DNA from: Lachnospiraceae bacterium
GTDB lineage: Bacteria > Bacillota > Clostridia > Lachnospirales > Lachnospiraceae
Reading direction: 5' to 3'
DNA length: 64,000 nt
NCBI GenBank assembly: GCA_900770345.1
Contig: CAAGKF010000344.1
Location: 1 to 64,000 of the forward strand
Of the stretch, positions 26,102-34,941 are shown in pieces. The notes under the pieces are model-generated. The model made no database searches. It saw only the letters and a list, made by a program, of their open reading frames with translations, and was not told where the DNA came from. Numbering within the stretch: position 1 is the stretch's first letter; each line of letters opens with the position of its first letter. Position numbers and translations under genes: made by a program.

Positions 26102-27562
26102 TTGAAAAAAATAGCAGTTTTTATGGGAAGCCTGACGGCGTTTCTGGCCGGCGGCGCCTTTAATGTCTGGGCCGGTGAGGCCGGAAGTGCCGCAGGCGCA
26201 GGAGAGGCTGCGGCACTTTCGGTTCCTCTTTGGCTCTGTGCGCCTTTTGCGGGGCTTTTGCTCTGTATCGCGCTTTTTCCGCTGATCAGACCCCTGTGGT
26301 GGGAAAAGCATCAGCCGATCGTGGTGGCAGCCTGGTCGCTTTTGTTTATTATTCCTTTTGCCGCAGTGTTCGGTGCGGGAGAGGCGGCGGAAATCGTTCT
26401 GGAATGTATTATCAATGATTATCTGACCTTTATTGTACTGCTGTTCGGATTGTTCTGTGTGGCAGGTAATATTACGATGGAGGGGGATCTGGCCGGTTCG
26501 CCCAGGGTCAATGTGCTTCTGCTGTCCATCGGAACCCTGCTCTCCAGTGTGATCGGCACCACCGGTTCCAGCATGCTTATGGTGCGTCCGGTGATCAAGA
26601 TGAATTCCTGGCGCAAGCGCAGATCTCATGTAATGGTATTTTTTATTTTCCTGATATCCAATATCGGCGGCTGCCTGACGCCGATCGGAGATCCGCCGCT
26701 GCTTATGGGATTTTCCAGAGGAGTACCGTTCTTCTGGAGCCTCAGGCTGTTTCCGGTGCTGATTTTCAACATGGTTGTACTGCTGACGATTTTTTACTGG
26801 ATCGACCGGCGCAATTACTGTAAGGATATTGCGAAGGGACTGAAGCCGGACATCAGTAAGCCCGGTACGGAGATAAAAATTCAGGGTCTTCACAATCTGA
26901 TTTTCATCGCGGTGATCGTAGCGGCAGTTATTTTAAGCGGAACGCTGCCGGGATTTCCTGCTTTTCAGGACGGACAGGGAAATGTACTTGGCATTACCGT
27001 ATTCCGGGGAGTGAAATTTACATATCCGGCGATAATCGAGATTGTACTGATCCTTGCGGCTGCCTTTCTTTCCTTCAGAACTACCGACCAGGAAATCCGC
27101 CGGAAGAATCACTTTACCTGGGGTGCGATCCGGGAGGTGGCAGTGCTCTTTGTAGGAATTTTTATCACCATGCAGCCGGCGCTGATGCTGCTTAAATCCG
27201 TGGGCGCCGGTCTGAGGCTGACAGAGCCCGGTGAAATGTTCTGGGTGACAGGCATGTTGTCCAGTTTCCTGGACAATACCCCTACTTACCTGGTGTTCCT
27301 GACAACGGCCGGAGCAATGAATTTTGCCCAGGGTGTGTTCACTACTTTGGGAAATGTTCCGGTAAGGATGCTGATGGCAATTTCCTGCGGCGCTGTCTTT
27401 ATGGGAGCCAATACTTATATCGGAAATGCACCCAACTTTATGGTGAAATCCATATCCGATGAGAATGGTATTAAAATGCCGTCCTTCTTCGGATATCTGC
27501 TGTGGTCTTTTCGAATCCTGGCGCCGGTATTTTTGCTGGATACTCTGGTGTTCTTTCTGTAA
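26102..27562 (+). CDS. Sodium:proton antiporter-like / CitMHS-type ion transporter
   Basis: A 486-residue polytopic protein of the ion-transporter superfamily, closest in style to the NhaD-like / CitMHS_2 group annotated as sodium:proton antiporters. Marks are ISNIGGCLTPIGDPPLLMGF in the middle and LDNTPTYLVFLTTAGAMN near the end, the paired re-entrant signatures. A signal-like N-terminus (KKIAVFMGSLTAFLAGGAFNVWA) starts at the TTG at 26102, placed 8 bases after AAGGAGG; the longer reading from 25988 lacks a site. Ion specificity is not readable. It shares an operon with the kinase-like gene 13 bases on and is preceded by a possible attenuator. Confidence 0.75.
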   Translation: MKKIAVFMGSLTAFLAGGAFNVWAGEAGSAAGAGEAAALSVPLWLCAPFAGLLLCIALFPLIRPLWWEKHQPIVVAAWSLLFIIPFAAVFGAGEAAEIVLECIINDYLTFIVLLFGLFCVAGNITMEGDLAGSPRVNVLLLSIGTLLSSVIGTTGSSMLMVRPVIKMNSWRKRRSHVMVFFIFLISNIGGCLTPIGDPPLLMGFSRGVPFFWSLRLFPVLIFNMVVLLTIFYWIDRRNYCKDIAKGLKPDISKPGTEIKIQGLHNLIFIAVIVAAVILSGTLPGFPAFQDGQGNVLGITVFRGVKFTYPAIIEIVLILAAAFLSFRTTDQEIRRKNHFTWGAIREVAVLFVGIFITMQPALMLLKSVGAGLRLTEPGEMFWVTGMLSSFLDNTPTYLVFLTTAGAMNFAQGVFTTLGNVPVRMLMAISCGAVFMGANTYIGNAPNFMVKSISDENGIKMPSFFGYLLWSFRILAPVFLLDTLVFFL

Positions 27563-27575
27563 GGAGGTGTGAGTG

Positions 27576-28625
27576 ATGGAATATACGGATGAAAATTTAA
27601 GAGAACTGGCGGAACGCATCTATGATCTGGATGCGGAGGTTTATACTCAGCTGGGATCTTCTCTGGGACGTGTATATAACCGCGACCGGGAGCGCTGTGT
27701 TGATGAGATCGTAAGGCTGATGCATGCCCGGGATCAGGCTCACACCCTGCGCAGTGAGCTGGCGCTGATCAGCAATATGGCCCGTACCATTAAGGATAAG
27801 GAAACACGTCAGATGATCATGAGGGAATATAATAAAATCCTTCAGGAGGTCATCAGCCTTCCCACCAGCTTTGCAACAGGTGACATTATGGATCGCGAGA
27901 TGGCGAAGCTTAATGCACTGAATTTAAAGAACCGTTTCTCTGAAAATGACCACCTGATCATCTGCATCAGCCGCGCTTACGGCTGCGGCGGAAGCGCCAT
28001 CGGATTTTCGCTGGCGGATTCTTTTAAGATGAATTATTATGACGTGGAGATTTTTAATGAGGTTCTGAAGCGTCTGGAGGCGGAAAAGGATACGGTGGAG
28101 GATAAGGCAGGCTTTCCATATAAGAAGGGAGAGGATGAACAGAGCCGTTCGGCCTACGCCTATACGGAGCCGGCCTTCCTGCCGGTCAAAAAGCTTACCT
28201 TAAAGGAGCATCTGCGGGAATTCAGCCGTTATCACGGACTTGCGAAGAAAGATGCCGTGTTCTTTAATCAAAGCGATCTGATCTGTGATATGGCGAAGAA
28301 AGAGGATTTTATCGTTATGGGCCGCTGTGCTGATGTGATCCTGACCAATAACCATATTCCTCATATCAGTATTTACATTACGGCGCCCTTTGAGCAGCGC
28401 ATGCGCCGGGTTATGAAGCTGAACCGGGATATGAGTGAAAAGCGTGTGCGCCGCCTGTTAAAGCGCATGGACCATGAGCATATGAAGTATTATAAATTTT
28501 ATACAGGGCGCCGATGGGGCAGCGCAGCCAACTACGATCTGTGCATCAACAGCGCCAGCTATGGTATAGAAGGCGCTGTTGATCTGATCCGGCGTATGGT
28601 AGAACCGGTGCGGGCAAAAATGTGA
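27576..28625 (+). CDS. Cytidylate kinase-like family protein with N-terminal extension
   Basis: A 349-residue protein. The C-terminal 220 residues are of the cytidylate-kinase-like family: the P-loop-type start LIICISRAYGCGGSAIG (about 128-144, a degenerate loop without GKS/T), the FIVMGRCADVIL segment and the RRVMKLNRDMSEKRVRRLLKRMD lid. The first 120 residues form a charged alpha-helical extension not found in CMP kinase. The kinase substrate is unknown; relatives often sit next to transporters, as here. The ATG at 27576 directly overlaps a GTG start; GGAGGTG lies upstream. Confidence 0.7.
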   Translation: MEYTDENLRELAERIYDLDAEVYTQLGSSLGRVYNRDRERCVDEIVRLMHARDQAHTLRSELALISNMARTIKDKETRQMIMREYNKILQEVISLPTSFATGDIMDREMAKLNALNLKNRFSENDHLIICISRAYGCGGSAIGFSLADSFKMNYYDVEIFNEVLKRLEAEKDTVEDKAGFPYKKGEDEQSRSAYAYTEPAFLPVKKLTLKEHLREFSRYHGLAKKDAVFFNQSDLICDMAKKEDFIVMGRCADVILTNNHIPHISIYITAPFEQRMRRVMKLNRDMSEKRVRRLLKRMDHEHMKYYKFYTGRRWGSAANYDLCINSASYGIEGAVDLIRRMVEPVRAKM

Positions 28626-28735
28626 ATCTTTTGTGAAATGTTCTTTTTACGTCTTTTTTACACTGGAAATAAAAAGGGGATTGTGTTACGATAACGGATA
28701 TTGTGATATACAGTGAAAAGGCGCAGGATAAAAAG

Positions 28736-30625
28736 ATGGAACAGAAGACAGAGCAGAAGAGAAGGCCGGAAGCGGAAGAGAAGACAGAACAGAAAGCAGA
28801 AAAGAAAACGGGATCAAAGAAAAACAGAGCAGGAAAGGCAGCAGGACTGCTGGGGCTGATGGCAGCCCCGGCTGTTTCCTACGTGGCCTTTGAATATGTC
28901 ACAGGCAATCTGCCTGTGATTTCTTTTCATATGGCAGTGCTTAACATTTGCTGGATGGCAGCTCTCTATCTGGCGGTTCTGGCGGTCAGCGGAAGGAGCA
29001 GGATCGCTGTGCCGCTTGTTTCTCTGGTTTTATATCTTCTGTCTCTGGCAGAGACCTTTGTGATCAGTTTCCGCGGCATGCCCATCATGCTCTGGGATGT
29101 GCTGGCAATTCCGACGGCTATGACTGTGGCCGGGAATTATGCCCTGGTGTTTTCTGCGGAAATGAAAACGGCTGCGGCTGTGCTCCTTGTCTTTAATCTC
29201 CTTGTGTGGTTTTTTCCTCTGCGGATCCGCAGATGGAAATATTATCTGGGATTTCTGACGGGAAGTACGGGAGTTATTGCTGCTTTTATCATATATTTCT
29301 TTTCGTATACGGTGCCGGGACAGCATCTGGGAATCAGCATGTGGGAAATGGGAGAAACTTATAAAAACTGCGGATTTGTTCTTTCCACAGCTGTATCTCT
29401 TCAGTATTTTATAAAAAAGCCTCCGGTAGGGTATTCTCACGGAACATTAAAGGCTCTGAGCGAGTATTTCGCGGAGGAGGCGGAACTGGCTTCGGACTGT
29501 GTACAGCCGGTGAATCTTATCTGTATTATGAACGAAAGCCTGTCTGAGCTGAGGGTGGCAGGTGATTTTTCTGTCAATCAGGAGTATTTTCCCTTTATCA
29601 ATAATCTGAAAGAAAACACGGTAAAAGGCAGTCTGTGCGTACCTGTTTTCGGTTCTATGACCAGCAATTCCGAATTCGAATTTCTTACGGGAGATTCTAT
29701 GGCTGTTCTCCCTTCCGGAGTCAATGCCTATCAGTTTTATATAAAACCGGGGGCTCTCTCTCTGGTAAGTACGCTGAAGGACCAGGGCTATGAAGCAGTG
29801 GCCATGCATCCTTATCCGGCGGGAAACTGGAACAGGGATACCTGCTATGAGAATATGGGGTTTGATGAGTTTCTGTCCCTGGATTATTTTGAAAACTGTG
29901 AGACACTGCGTACCTATGTTACGGATAAAGCTGACTTTCAGAAGGTGATCCAGAGGGTGGAGGAGAAGAAGAATCCGGAAGACAGGCTTTTTATCTTTAA
30001 TGTCACCATGCAGAATCACGGAGGATACGGCAATGTATATGAGGATTTTTCTCAGGATGTCTGCCTTACGGGAGAACTGGAAGGAAAATATCCTATGGCA
30101 GACCAGTATCTGTCCCTGATGAAGAGATCTGATGAGGCTTTTCAGTATCTTCTGGAATACTTCAGCGCCTGCGATGAGCCTACCATGATCGTGATGTTCG
30201 GAGATCATCAGCCAAGTGTGGAGAATGAATTTTATGATGAGATCGCCGGGCGTCCAAGCTGGCTTGTGCCGGATGAGGAATGGCTGATGTGGTATCAGAC
30301 GCCTTTTATTATCTGGACCAACTACGAGCAGCCTTCTGCCGATATGGGAAAGCTGGGAGATATCTATCTGTCCTCCTATGTGCTGAAGCTGGCGAATCTG
30401 GAAATGACGCCCTACAACCGTTTCCTGCTGCATATGTCTCAGGCTCTTCCGGTGGTCCATCCGATCGGCTGCTATGAGGAAGACGGAGCCTATTACAGCT
30501 GGGCGGAGGCGGAGAAGGGATCTTATGGGGAAATGGTACTTAATTATGAGTATATGGCCTACAATCACAGCATGGACAGCAGAAAAGAAACCAGCCTCTT
30601 CAGGATTGATGCGCAGACAGATTGA
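28736..30625 (+). CDS. LTA synthase family phosphoglycerol transferase (sulfatase fold)
   Basis: A 629-residue membrane enzyme of the lipoteichoic acid synthase / alkaline phosphatase superfamily. A very basic, Glu/Lys/Gln-rich cytoplasmic tail (first 30 residues) is followed by about five spans and an extracellular sulfatase domain from about residue 260. The catalytic threonine lies in PVFGSMTSNSEFEFLTG; the late metal ligands lie in IVMFGDHQPS. It should move glycerophosphate from phosphatidylglycerol onto a surface glycan or lipid. Start is uncertain: GTGs at 28703 and 28712 and the ATG at 28736 share a frame and none has a strong site. The ORF is monocistronic. Confidence 0.78.
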   Translation: MEQKTEQKRRPEAEEKTEQKAEKKTGSKKNRAGKAAGLLGLMAAPAVSYVAFEYVTGNLPVISFHMAVLNICWMAALYLAVLAVSGRSRIAVPLVSLVLYLLSLAETFVISFRGMPIMLWDVLAIPTAMTVAGNYALVFSAEMKTAAAVLLVFNLLVWFFPLRIRRWKYYLGFLTGSTGVIAAFIIYFFSYTVPGQHLGISMWEMGETYKNCGFVLSTAVSLQYFIKKPPVGYSHGTLKALSEYFAEEAELASDCVQPVNLICIMNESLSELRVAGDFSVNQEYFPFINNLKENTVKGSLCVPVFGSMTSNSEFEFLTGDSMAVLPSGVNAYQFYIKPGALSLVSTLKDQGYEAVAMHPYPAGNWNRDTCYENMGFDEFLSLDYFENCETLRTYVTDKADFQKVIQRVEEKKNPEDRLFIFNVTMQNHGGYGNVYEDFSQDVCLTGELEGKYPMADQYLSLMKRSDEAFQYLLEYFSACDEPTMIVMFGDHQPSVENEFYDEIAGRPSWLVPDEEWLMWYQTPFIIWTNYEQPSADMGKLGDIYLSSYVLKLANLEMTPYNRFLLHMSQALPVVHPIGCYEEDGAYYSWAEAEKGSYGEMVLNYEYMAYNHSMDSRKETSLFRIDAQTD

Positions 30626-30645
30626 TATGAATTTAAAAATTTTAC

Positions 30646-30674
30646 TTACAAATTTTTTGTAAAAGTGGTAAAAT
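30646..30674 (+). promoter_or_regulatory. Promoter of the 79-residue protein gene
   Basis: TTACAA (30646-30651) and TAAAAT (30669-30674), 17-bp spacer. The start near 30681 gives a leader of about 120 bases that includes the hairpin at 30723-30768. Confidence 0.55.
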
Positions 30675-30722
30675 AAGATTAAAATGAATAAGATATACAC
30701 ACATACACGTAATTTATATGAC

Positions 30723-30768
30723 AAAAGGATTGCTTCATTCAAATTCGCTGAATGTTGCAGTCCTTTTT
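30723..30768 (+). terminator. Strong terminator or attenuator before the 79-residue gene
   Basis: An 11-bp stem AAAAGGATTGC / GCAGTCCTTTT with one G-U pair encloses CATTCA / TGAATG; the arm ends in TTTTT. It may end transcripts of the LTA-synthase-like gene or attenuate the small gene, whose promoter lies before it. Confidence 0.65.
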
Positions 30769-30801
30769 CTATAAAACAAAAAAGCTGGAGGATAGCAAAT
30801 T

Positions 30802-31041
30802 ATGAAGAGAGTAAAAGCCGCATGTATCACACAGACCCTGCATTTTCTTCTGAAAGAAGATCTGGGAAACGATTACGCCAGAAAAGTGGTAGAGGAGGAA
30901 GTAAAGAAGTATAAGATGGGACTGGACAGAGGACATACCAAGTATAAGATTCTTTCGGAGGAGACTCTTCCTGACGGTTCTATTATGATTGAGATCAAAA
31001 AGCAGTACAATACCTCCCCGGTGGGAAAATATCTGGACTAG
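30802..31041 (+). CDS. Small conserved-looking hypothetical protein (79 aa)
   Basis: A charged, soluble protein with no recognised domain, starting MKRVKAACITQTLHFLL. The middle VVEEEVKKYKMGLDRGHTKYKILSEETLPDGSIMIEIKKQYN reads like an alpha/beta unit: a helix, then two strands. GGAGG before the ATG, a promoter, a leader hairpin and a following terminator (31083-31113) all argue for a real single-gene unit. Function unknown. Confidence 0.65.
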   Translation: MKRVKAACITQTLHFLLKEDLGNDYARKVVEEEVKKYKMGLDRGHTKYKILSEETLPDGSIMIEIKKQYNTSPVGKYLD

Positions 31042-31082
31042 TAAGTGGAATTGGTAAAGCAGAATATATCGGGAAAAAAGGG

Positions 31083-31113
31083 CCGCCGGCAGACATATGT
31101 TTGCCGGCGGTTT
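31083..31113 (+). terminator. Intrinsic terminator after the 79-residue gene
   Basis: CCGCCGGCA and TGCCGGCGG arms with short further pairing around CATATG, followed by TTT. Confidence 0.7.
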
Positions 31114-31145
31114 AAATAAGCAGCATTTAAGGATGGTGGGAAATC

Positions 31146-31174
31146 TTGACAATCAGGGAATAGAATGGTACACT
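31146..31174 (+). promoter_or_regulatory. Promoter of the ABC exporter operon
   Basis: TTGACA (31146-31151) and TACACT (31169-31174), 17-bp spacer; transcription would start about 90 bases before the first ABC gene. Confidence 0.6.
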
Positions 31175-31270
31175 TGGCTGAGCGGAATGCAGAAACGAGT
31201 AGTGTTTATCACGTAAATCCAGTTGATGAACCCTGCTTTTTTTATGCAGAAAGAAAGGACAGGAAAGAAT

Positions 31271-33016
31271 ATGATAAAAGAACTTGCAAAAAGTATTCGG
31301 GAATATAAAAAGCTGTCTATTGTTACTCCCATTCTGGTATCAATGGAAGTGGTAATAGAATGTACGATCCCTTTTCTCATTGCCAGGCTGATCAATCAGA
31401 TCAAGGCCGGGTGCGGTATGGAGGTGATCCTCCGGTTTGGTCTTTGGCTGGTGCTCATGGCTGTGCTTTCTCTGACCTTCGGAGCTCTCGCAGGCTTTAC
31501 CTGTGCCACCGCCTCCTGCGGACTGGCAAGAAATTTACGTAAGGATATGTTTTACAGTATTCAGAAATATTCTTTTGAAAATATCGACAAGTTTCTTACC
31601 TCATCTCTGGTAACGCGTATGACAACGGATGTCACCAATGTCCAGAATGCTTATATGATGCTGATACGAACTGCGATCAGGTCGCCTTTAATGCTGATCT
31701 TTGCCTTCGTGATGGCTTTTGTGATGGGCGGAAAGATGGCCATGGTATTTCTGTTTGTAGTTCCGGTGCTGGGAATCGGTCTGGGTCTGGTTATTTATAA
31801 GACGATGCCGCTGTTTCGGAAGGTGTTAAAAAAATATGATAATCTGAACAGTTCTATTCAGGAAAATGTAAAAGCCATGCGGGTGGTGAAATCCTTTGTG
31901 CGGGAGGATTATGAACAGAAGAAATTTGACTCGGCGGCAGAAGATGTATGCGCGGATTTCACCAGGGCCGAAAGAATCCTGGCATTCAACAACCCCATGA
32001 TGCAGTTCTGTATTTACACGGTTATGGTATTTGTAATGTCCTTTGGATCCTACACTATCATTACCAGCCGGGGACTGGATCTGGATGTGGGACAGCTTTC
32101 CGCTCTTCTGACCTACAGCTTTATGATGCTCAGCAGCCTGATGATGCTTTCCATGGTATTTGTAATGATCGTTATGGCAGGGGAATCAGGAAAGCGAATT
32201 GTGGAGGTGCTGTCGGAAAAAAGCACCATGGAAAATCCGGCGGATCCTTTGTACCAGGTGGCGGACGGTTCTGTTTCTTTTGAGCATGTCAGCTTTAAAT
32301 ATTCGAAAAAAGCTGAGCGTATGGCGCTGGCCGATATTGATCTTAAGATCAGATCGGGAGAGACCATCGGGATCATAGGCGGCACCGGCTCCGCAAAATC
32401 TTCTCTGATCCAGCTGATCTCACGGCTTTACGATGCCACGGAGGGTGTCGTAAAGGTAGGGGGAGTGGATGTAAGGCAATATGATCTGGAGACGCTGCGC
32501 AATCAGGTAGCTGTTGTGCTGCAGAAGAATATCCTGTTTTCGGGCACCATTAAGGAAAATCTGCGCTGGGGCAATAAGGAGGCCACCGATGAGGAGCTGG
32601 TGCAGGCATGCAGGCTGGCCTGCGCCGATGAATTCATTGCGCAGTTCCCTGATGGCTACGATACGTATATCGAGCAGGGAGGAGCCAACGTGTCCGGAGG
32701 GCAGAAGCAGAGGCTCTGTATTGCCAGAGCGCTGCTGAAGAAGCCGAAGATTCTGATTCTGGATGATTCCACCAGTGCGGTTGATACCAGAACGGATGCC
32801 CGGATCAGAAAGGCCATGAAGGAATTTATTCCGGAAACCACCAAGATCATTATTGCTCAGCGTACGGCTTCAGTGGAGGATGCGGATCGGATCATCGTGA
32901 TGGACGGCGGTCGGATCAATGGAGTGGGAACCCATGCACAGCTTCTGGCCGGAAATGAGATCTACCGTGAGATCTATATTTCACAGAATAAGGCAGGTGA
33001 CAGCGATGAAGAATAA
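31271..33016 (+). CDS. ABC exporter half-transporter, degenerate ATPase site
   Basis: A 581-residue half exporter: six spans (about residues 15-300), then a nucleotide-binding domain with Walker A GGTGSAKSSL, signature NVSGGQKQRL and Walker B ILILDDSTSAVD. Two catalytic positions are altered: the Walker B glutamate is Asp and the switch histidine is Gln (IIIAQRTAS). This is the pattern of the degenerate partner in heterodimeric exporters such as BmrCD or TM287/288. The ATG at 31271 is preferred (AGGAAAG upstream) to 31223. It overlaps the second ABC gene by 11 bases. Substrate unknown, probably a drug, lipid or peptide. Confidence 0.85.
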   Translation: MIKELAKSIREYKKLSIVTPILVSMEVVIECTIPFLIARLINQIKAGCGMEVILRFGLWLVLMAVLSLTFGALAGFTCATASCGLARNLRKDMFYSIQKYSFENIDKFLTSSLVTRMTTDVTNVQNAYMMLIRTAIRSPLMLIFAFVMAFVMGGKMAMVFLFVVPVLGIGLGLVIYKTMPLFRKVLKKYDNLNSSIQENVKAMRVVKSFVREDYEQKKFDSAAEDVCADFTRAERILAFNNPMMQFCIYTVMVFVMSFGSYTIITSRGLDLDVGQLSALLTYSFMMLSSLMMLSMVFVMIVMAGESGKRIVEVLSEKSTMENPADPLYQVADGSVSFEHVSFKYSKKAERMALADIDLKIRSGETIGIIGGTGSAKSSLIQLISRLYDATEGVVKVGGVDVRQYDLETLRNQVAVVLQKNILFSGTIKENLRWGNKEATDEELVQACRLACADEFIAQFPDGYDTYIEQGGANVSGGQKQRLCIARALLKKPKILILDDSTSAVDTRTDARIRKAMKEFIPETTKIIIAQRTASVEDADRIIVMDGGRINGVGTHAQLLAGNEIYREIYISQNKAGDSDEE

Positions 33017-34898
33017 AAAAATGAAAAAGGGAGTTGCCGGAAGGCTTTTGAGGACCATACATGAATTTTATCCGGTTATGATGCCTGCGGTGGTGGGGTG
33101 TATTATTTTTAATGCGGTTATTTCCTCTGTTCCGTCCCTTTTTATGCAGAATATTATCGCGATTGTGGAGGAAAACTGGCAGACAGGTCTCTGGAGTGAG
33201 GCGGGCCCCCGTATCCTGCGGTTTGTGGCCGCACTGGCAATATTTTATATCCTGTCGCTGACGGCTGGTGTAATTTATAACCAGATGATGGCAATTATTA
33301 CCCAGGGAACTTTAAAAAAGCTGCGTGAAAAGATGTTCAACGGCATGCAGCGTCTTCCGGTAAAATATTTTGACAGCAACAATCATGGTGATATCATGAG
33401 CCATTACACCAATGACATTGATACCCTGCGGCAGATGGTTTCTCAGAGCTTTCCGCAGCTTCTGATATCGGCGGTTACTGTCATCACTATTTTCTGCATT
33501 ATGATCTACTTCTGTCTGTGGCTGACCCTGGTGGTCCTTCTGGGCGTTGTGATCATGTATTTTATTACAAAAAAGGTGGGCGGAAGCTCAGCCAGATATT
33601 TCTTCCGTCAGCAGACTGCTCTGGGGCAGGTAGAGGGCTTTGTGGAAGAGATCATGAACGGACAGAAGGTAGTGAAGGTATTCTGTCATGAGCGGGAAAG
33701 CGAGGCGGACTTTGACCGGCTCAACGATATGCTTTTTGAGGAGGCAGAGCGGGCAAACAAATATGCAAATACCCTGGGTCCCATCCTCAATAATATCGGA
33801 AATGTGCTGTATGTGATTGTTGCCATTACAGGAGGCTTCCTGCTGATCTCGGGAGCTCCCAATGTAAGTCTTTCGGGTATGCCCTTAAGCATCAGCATCG
33901 CGGTGCCTTTTCTCAACATGACAAAGCAGTTTGTTGGCAATATCAATCAGGTTTCTCATCAGATCAATGCGGTGGTTATGGGACTGGCCGGCACAGAGCG
34001 TATTTTTGATCTTATGGATCAGCAGCCGGAGCCGGATGACGGTTATGTCACACTGGTTAACGCCCGTGAGGAAAAGGGAGAGCTGACAGAATGCAGGGAG
34101 AGGACCGGCATCTGGGCCTGGAAGCATCCTCATCAGGCAGACGGAACCGTGACTTATACCAGGCTGACCGGAGATGTACGGCTTTTTGATGTGGATTTTG
34201 GTTATGAGGAAGGAAAAACCGTACTGCACAATATCAGTCTCTATGCAAAGCCCGGTCAGAAGGTGGCCTTTGTGGGCGCTACCGGAGCGGGCAAGACCAC
34301 CATCACCAATCTGCTGAACCGCTTTTATGATATTGCGGATGGTAAGATCCGCTATGACGGCATTAATATTAATAAAATCAGGAAAAGTGATCTTCGTCAT
34401 TCACTGGGGATCGTGCTTCAGGACACCTGCCTGTTTACAGGAACAGTTATGGAAAATATCCGTTACGGACGGCTGGATGCCACAGATGAAGAGTGCATCG
34501 ACGCTGCCAGACTGGCAGGAGCTGATGATTTTATCACCCGCCTGCCGGAGGGATATCAGACCCTCCTTTCCGGCAACGGAGCAAATCTTTCTCAGGGTCA
34601 GAGACAGCTGTTGTCCATTGCCCGCGCGGCAGTGGCTGATCCGCCGGTTATGATTCTGGATGAGGCAACCTCCTCTATTGATACCAGAACGGAGGCGATT
34701 GTCCAGAGAGGTATGGATGCCCTGATGGAGGGAAGAACCGTCTTTGTGATCGCCCACCGTCTGTCTACGGTAAAGAATTCCGACGTGATTATTGTGCTGG
34801 ATCACGGTCACATTATTGAAAAGGGAAATCATGAGGAGCTTCTTGCGAAGAAAGGGCAGTATTATCAGCTCTACACCGGTGCATTCGAGCTGGAGTAG
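33006..34898 (+). CDS. ABC exporter half-transporter, canonical ATPase
   Basis: A 630-residue partner of the preceding gene. Its domain has Walker A GATGAGKTTI, Walker B MILDEATSSID with the catalytic Glu, and the switch His in FVIAHRLSTVK. Its signature reads LSQGQ, where LSGGQ is usual; in a heterodimer that signature faces the degenerate site of the partner, so the two deviations go together. An extra insert of about 40 residues (around 350-395, NAREEKGELTECRERTGIW) separates the spans from the nucleotide-binding domain. Start at 33006, translationally coupled to the first gene. Confidence 0.85.
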   Translation: MKNKKMKKGVAGRLLRTIHEFYPVMMPAVVGCIIFNAVISSVPSLFMQNIIAIVEENWQTGLWSEAGPRILRFVAALAIFYILSLTAGVIYNQMMAIITQGTLKKLREKMFNGMQRLPVKYFDSNNHGDIMSHYTNDIDTLRQMVSQSFPQLLISAVTVITIFCIMIYFCLWLTLVVLLGVVIMYFITKKVGGSSARYFFRQQTALGQVEGFVEEIMNGQKVVKVFCHERESEADFDRLNDMLFEEAERANKYANTLGPILNNIGNVLYVIVAITGGFLLISGAPNVSLSGMPLSISIAVPFLNMTKQFVGNINQVSHQINAVVMGLAGTERIFDLMDQQPEPDDGYVTLVNAREEKGELTECRERTGIWAWKHPHQADGTVTYTRLTGDVRLFDVDFGYEEGKTVLHNISLYAKPGQKVAFVGATGAGKTTITNLLNRFYDIADGKIRYDGININKIRKSDLRHSLGIVLQDTCLFTGTVMENIRYGRLDATDEECIDAARLAGADDFITRLPEGYQTLLSGNGANLSQGQRQLLSIARAAVADPPVMILDEATSSIDTRTEAIVQRGMDALMEGRTVFVIAHRLSTVKNSDVIIVLDHGHIIEKGNHEELLAKKGQYYQLYTGAFELE

Positions 34899-34941
34899 GT
34901 GTGAAAAAAGTACTGCAAAAAATAAAAGGAAACCGCGTATT

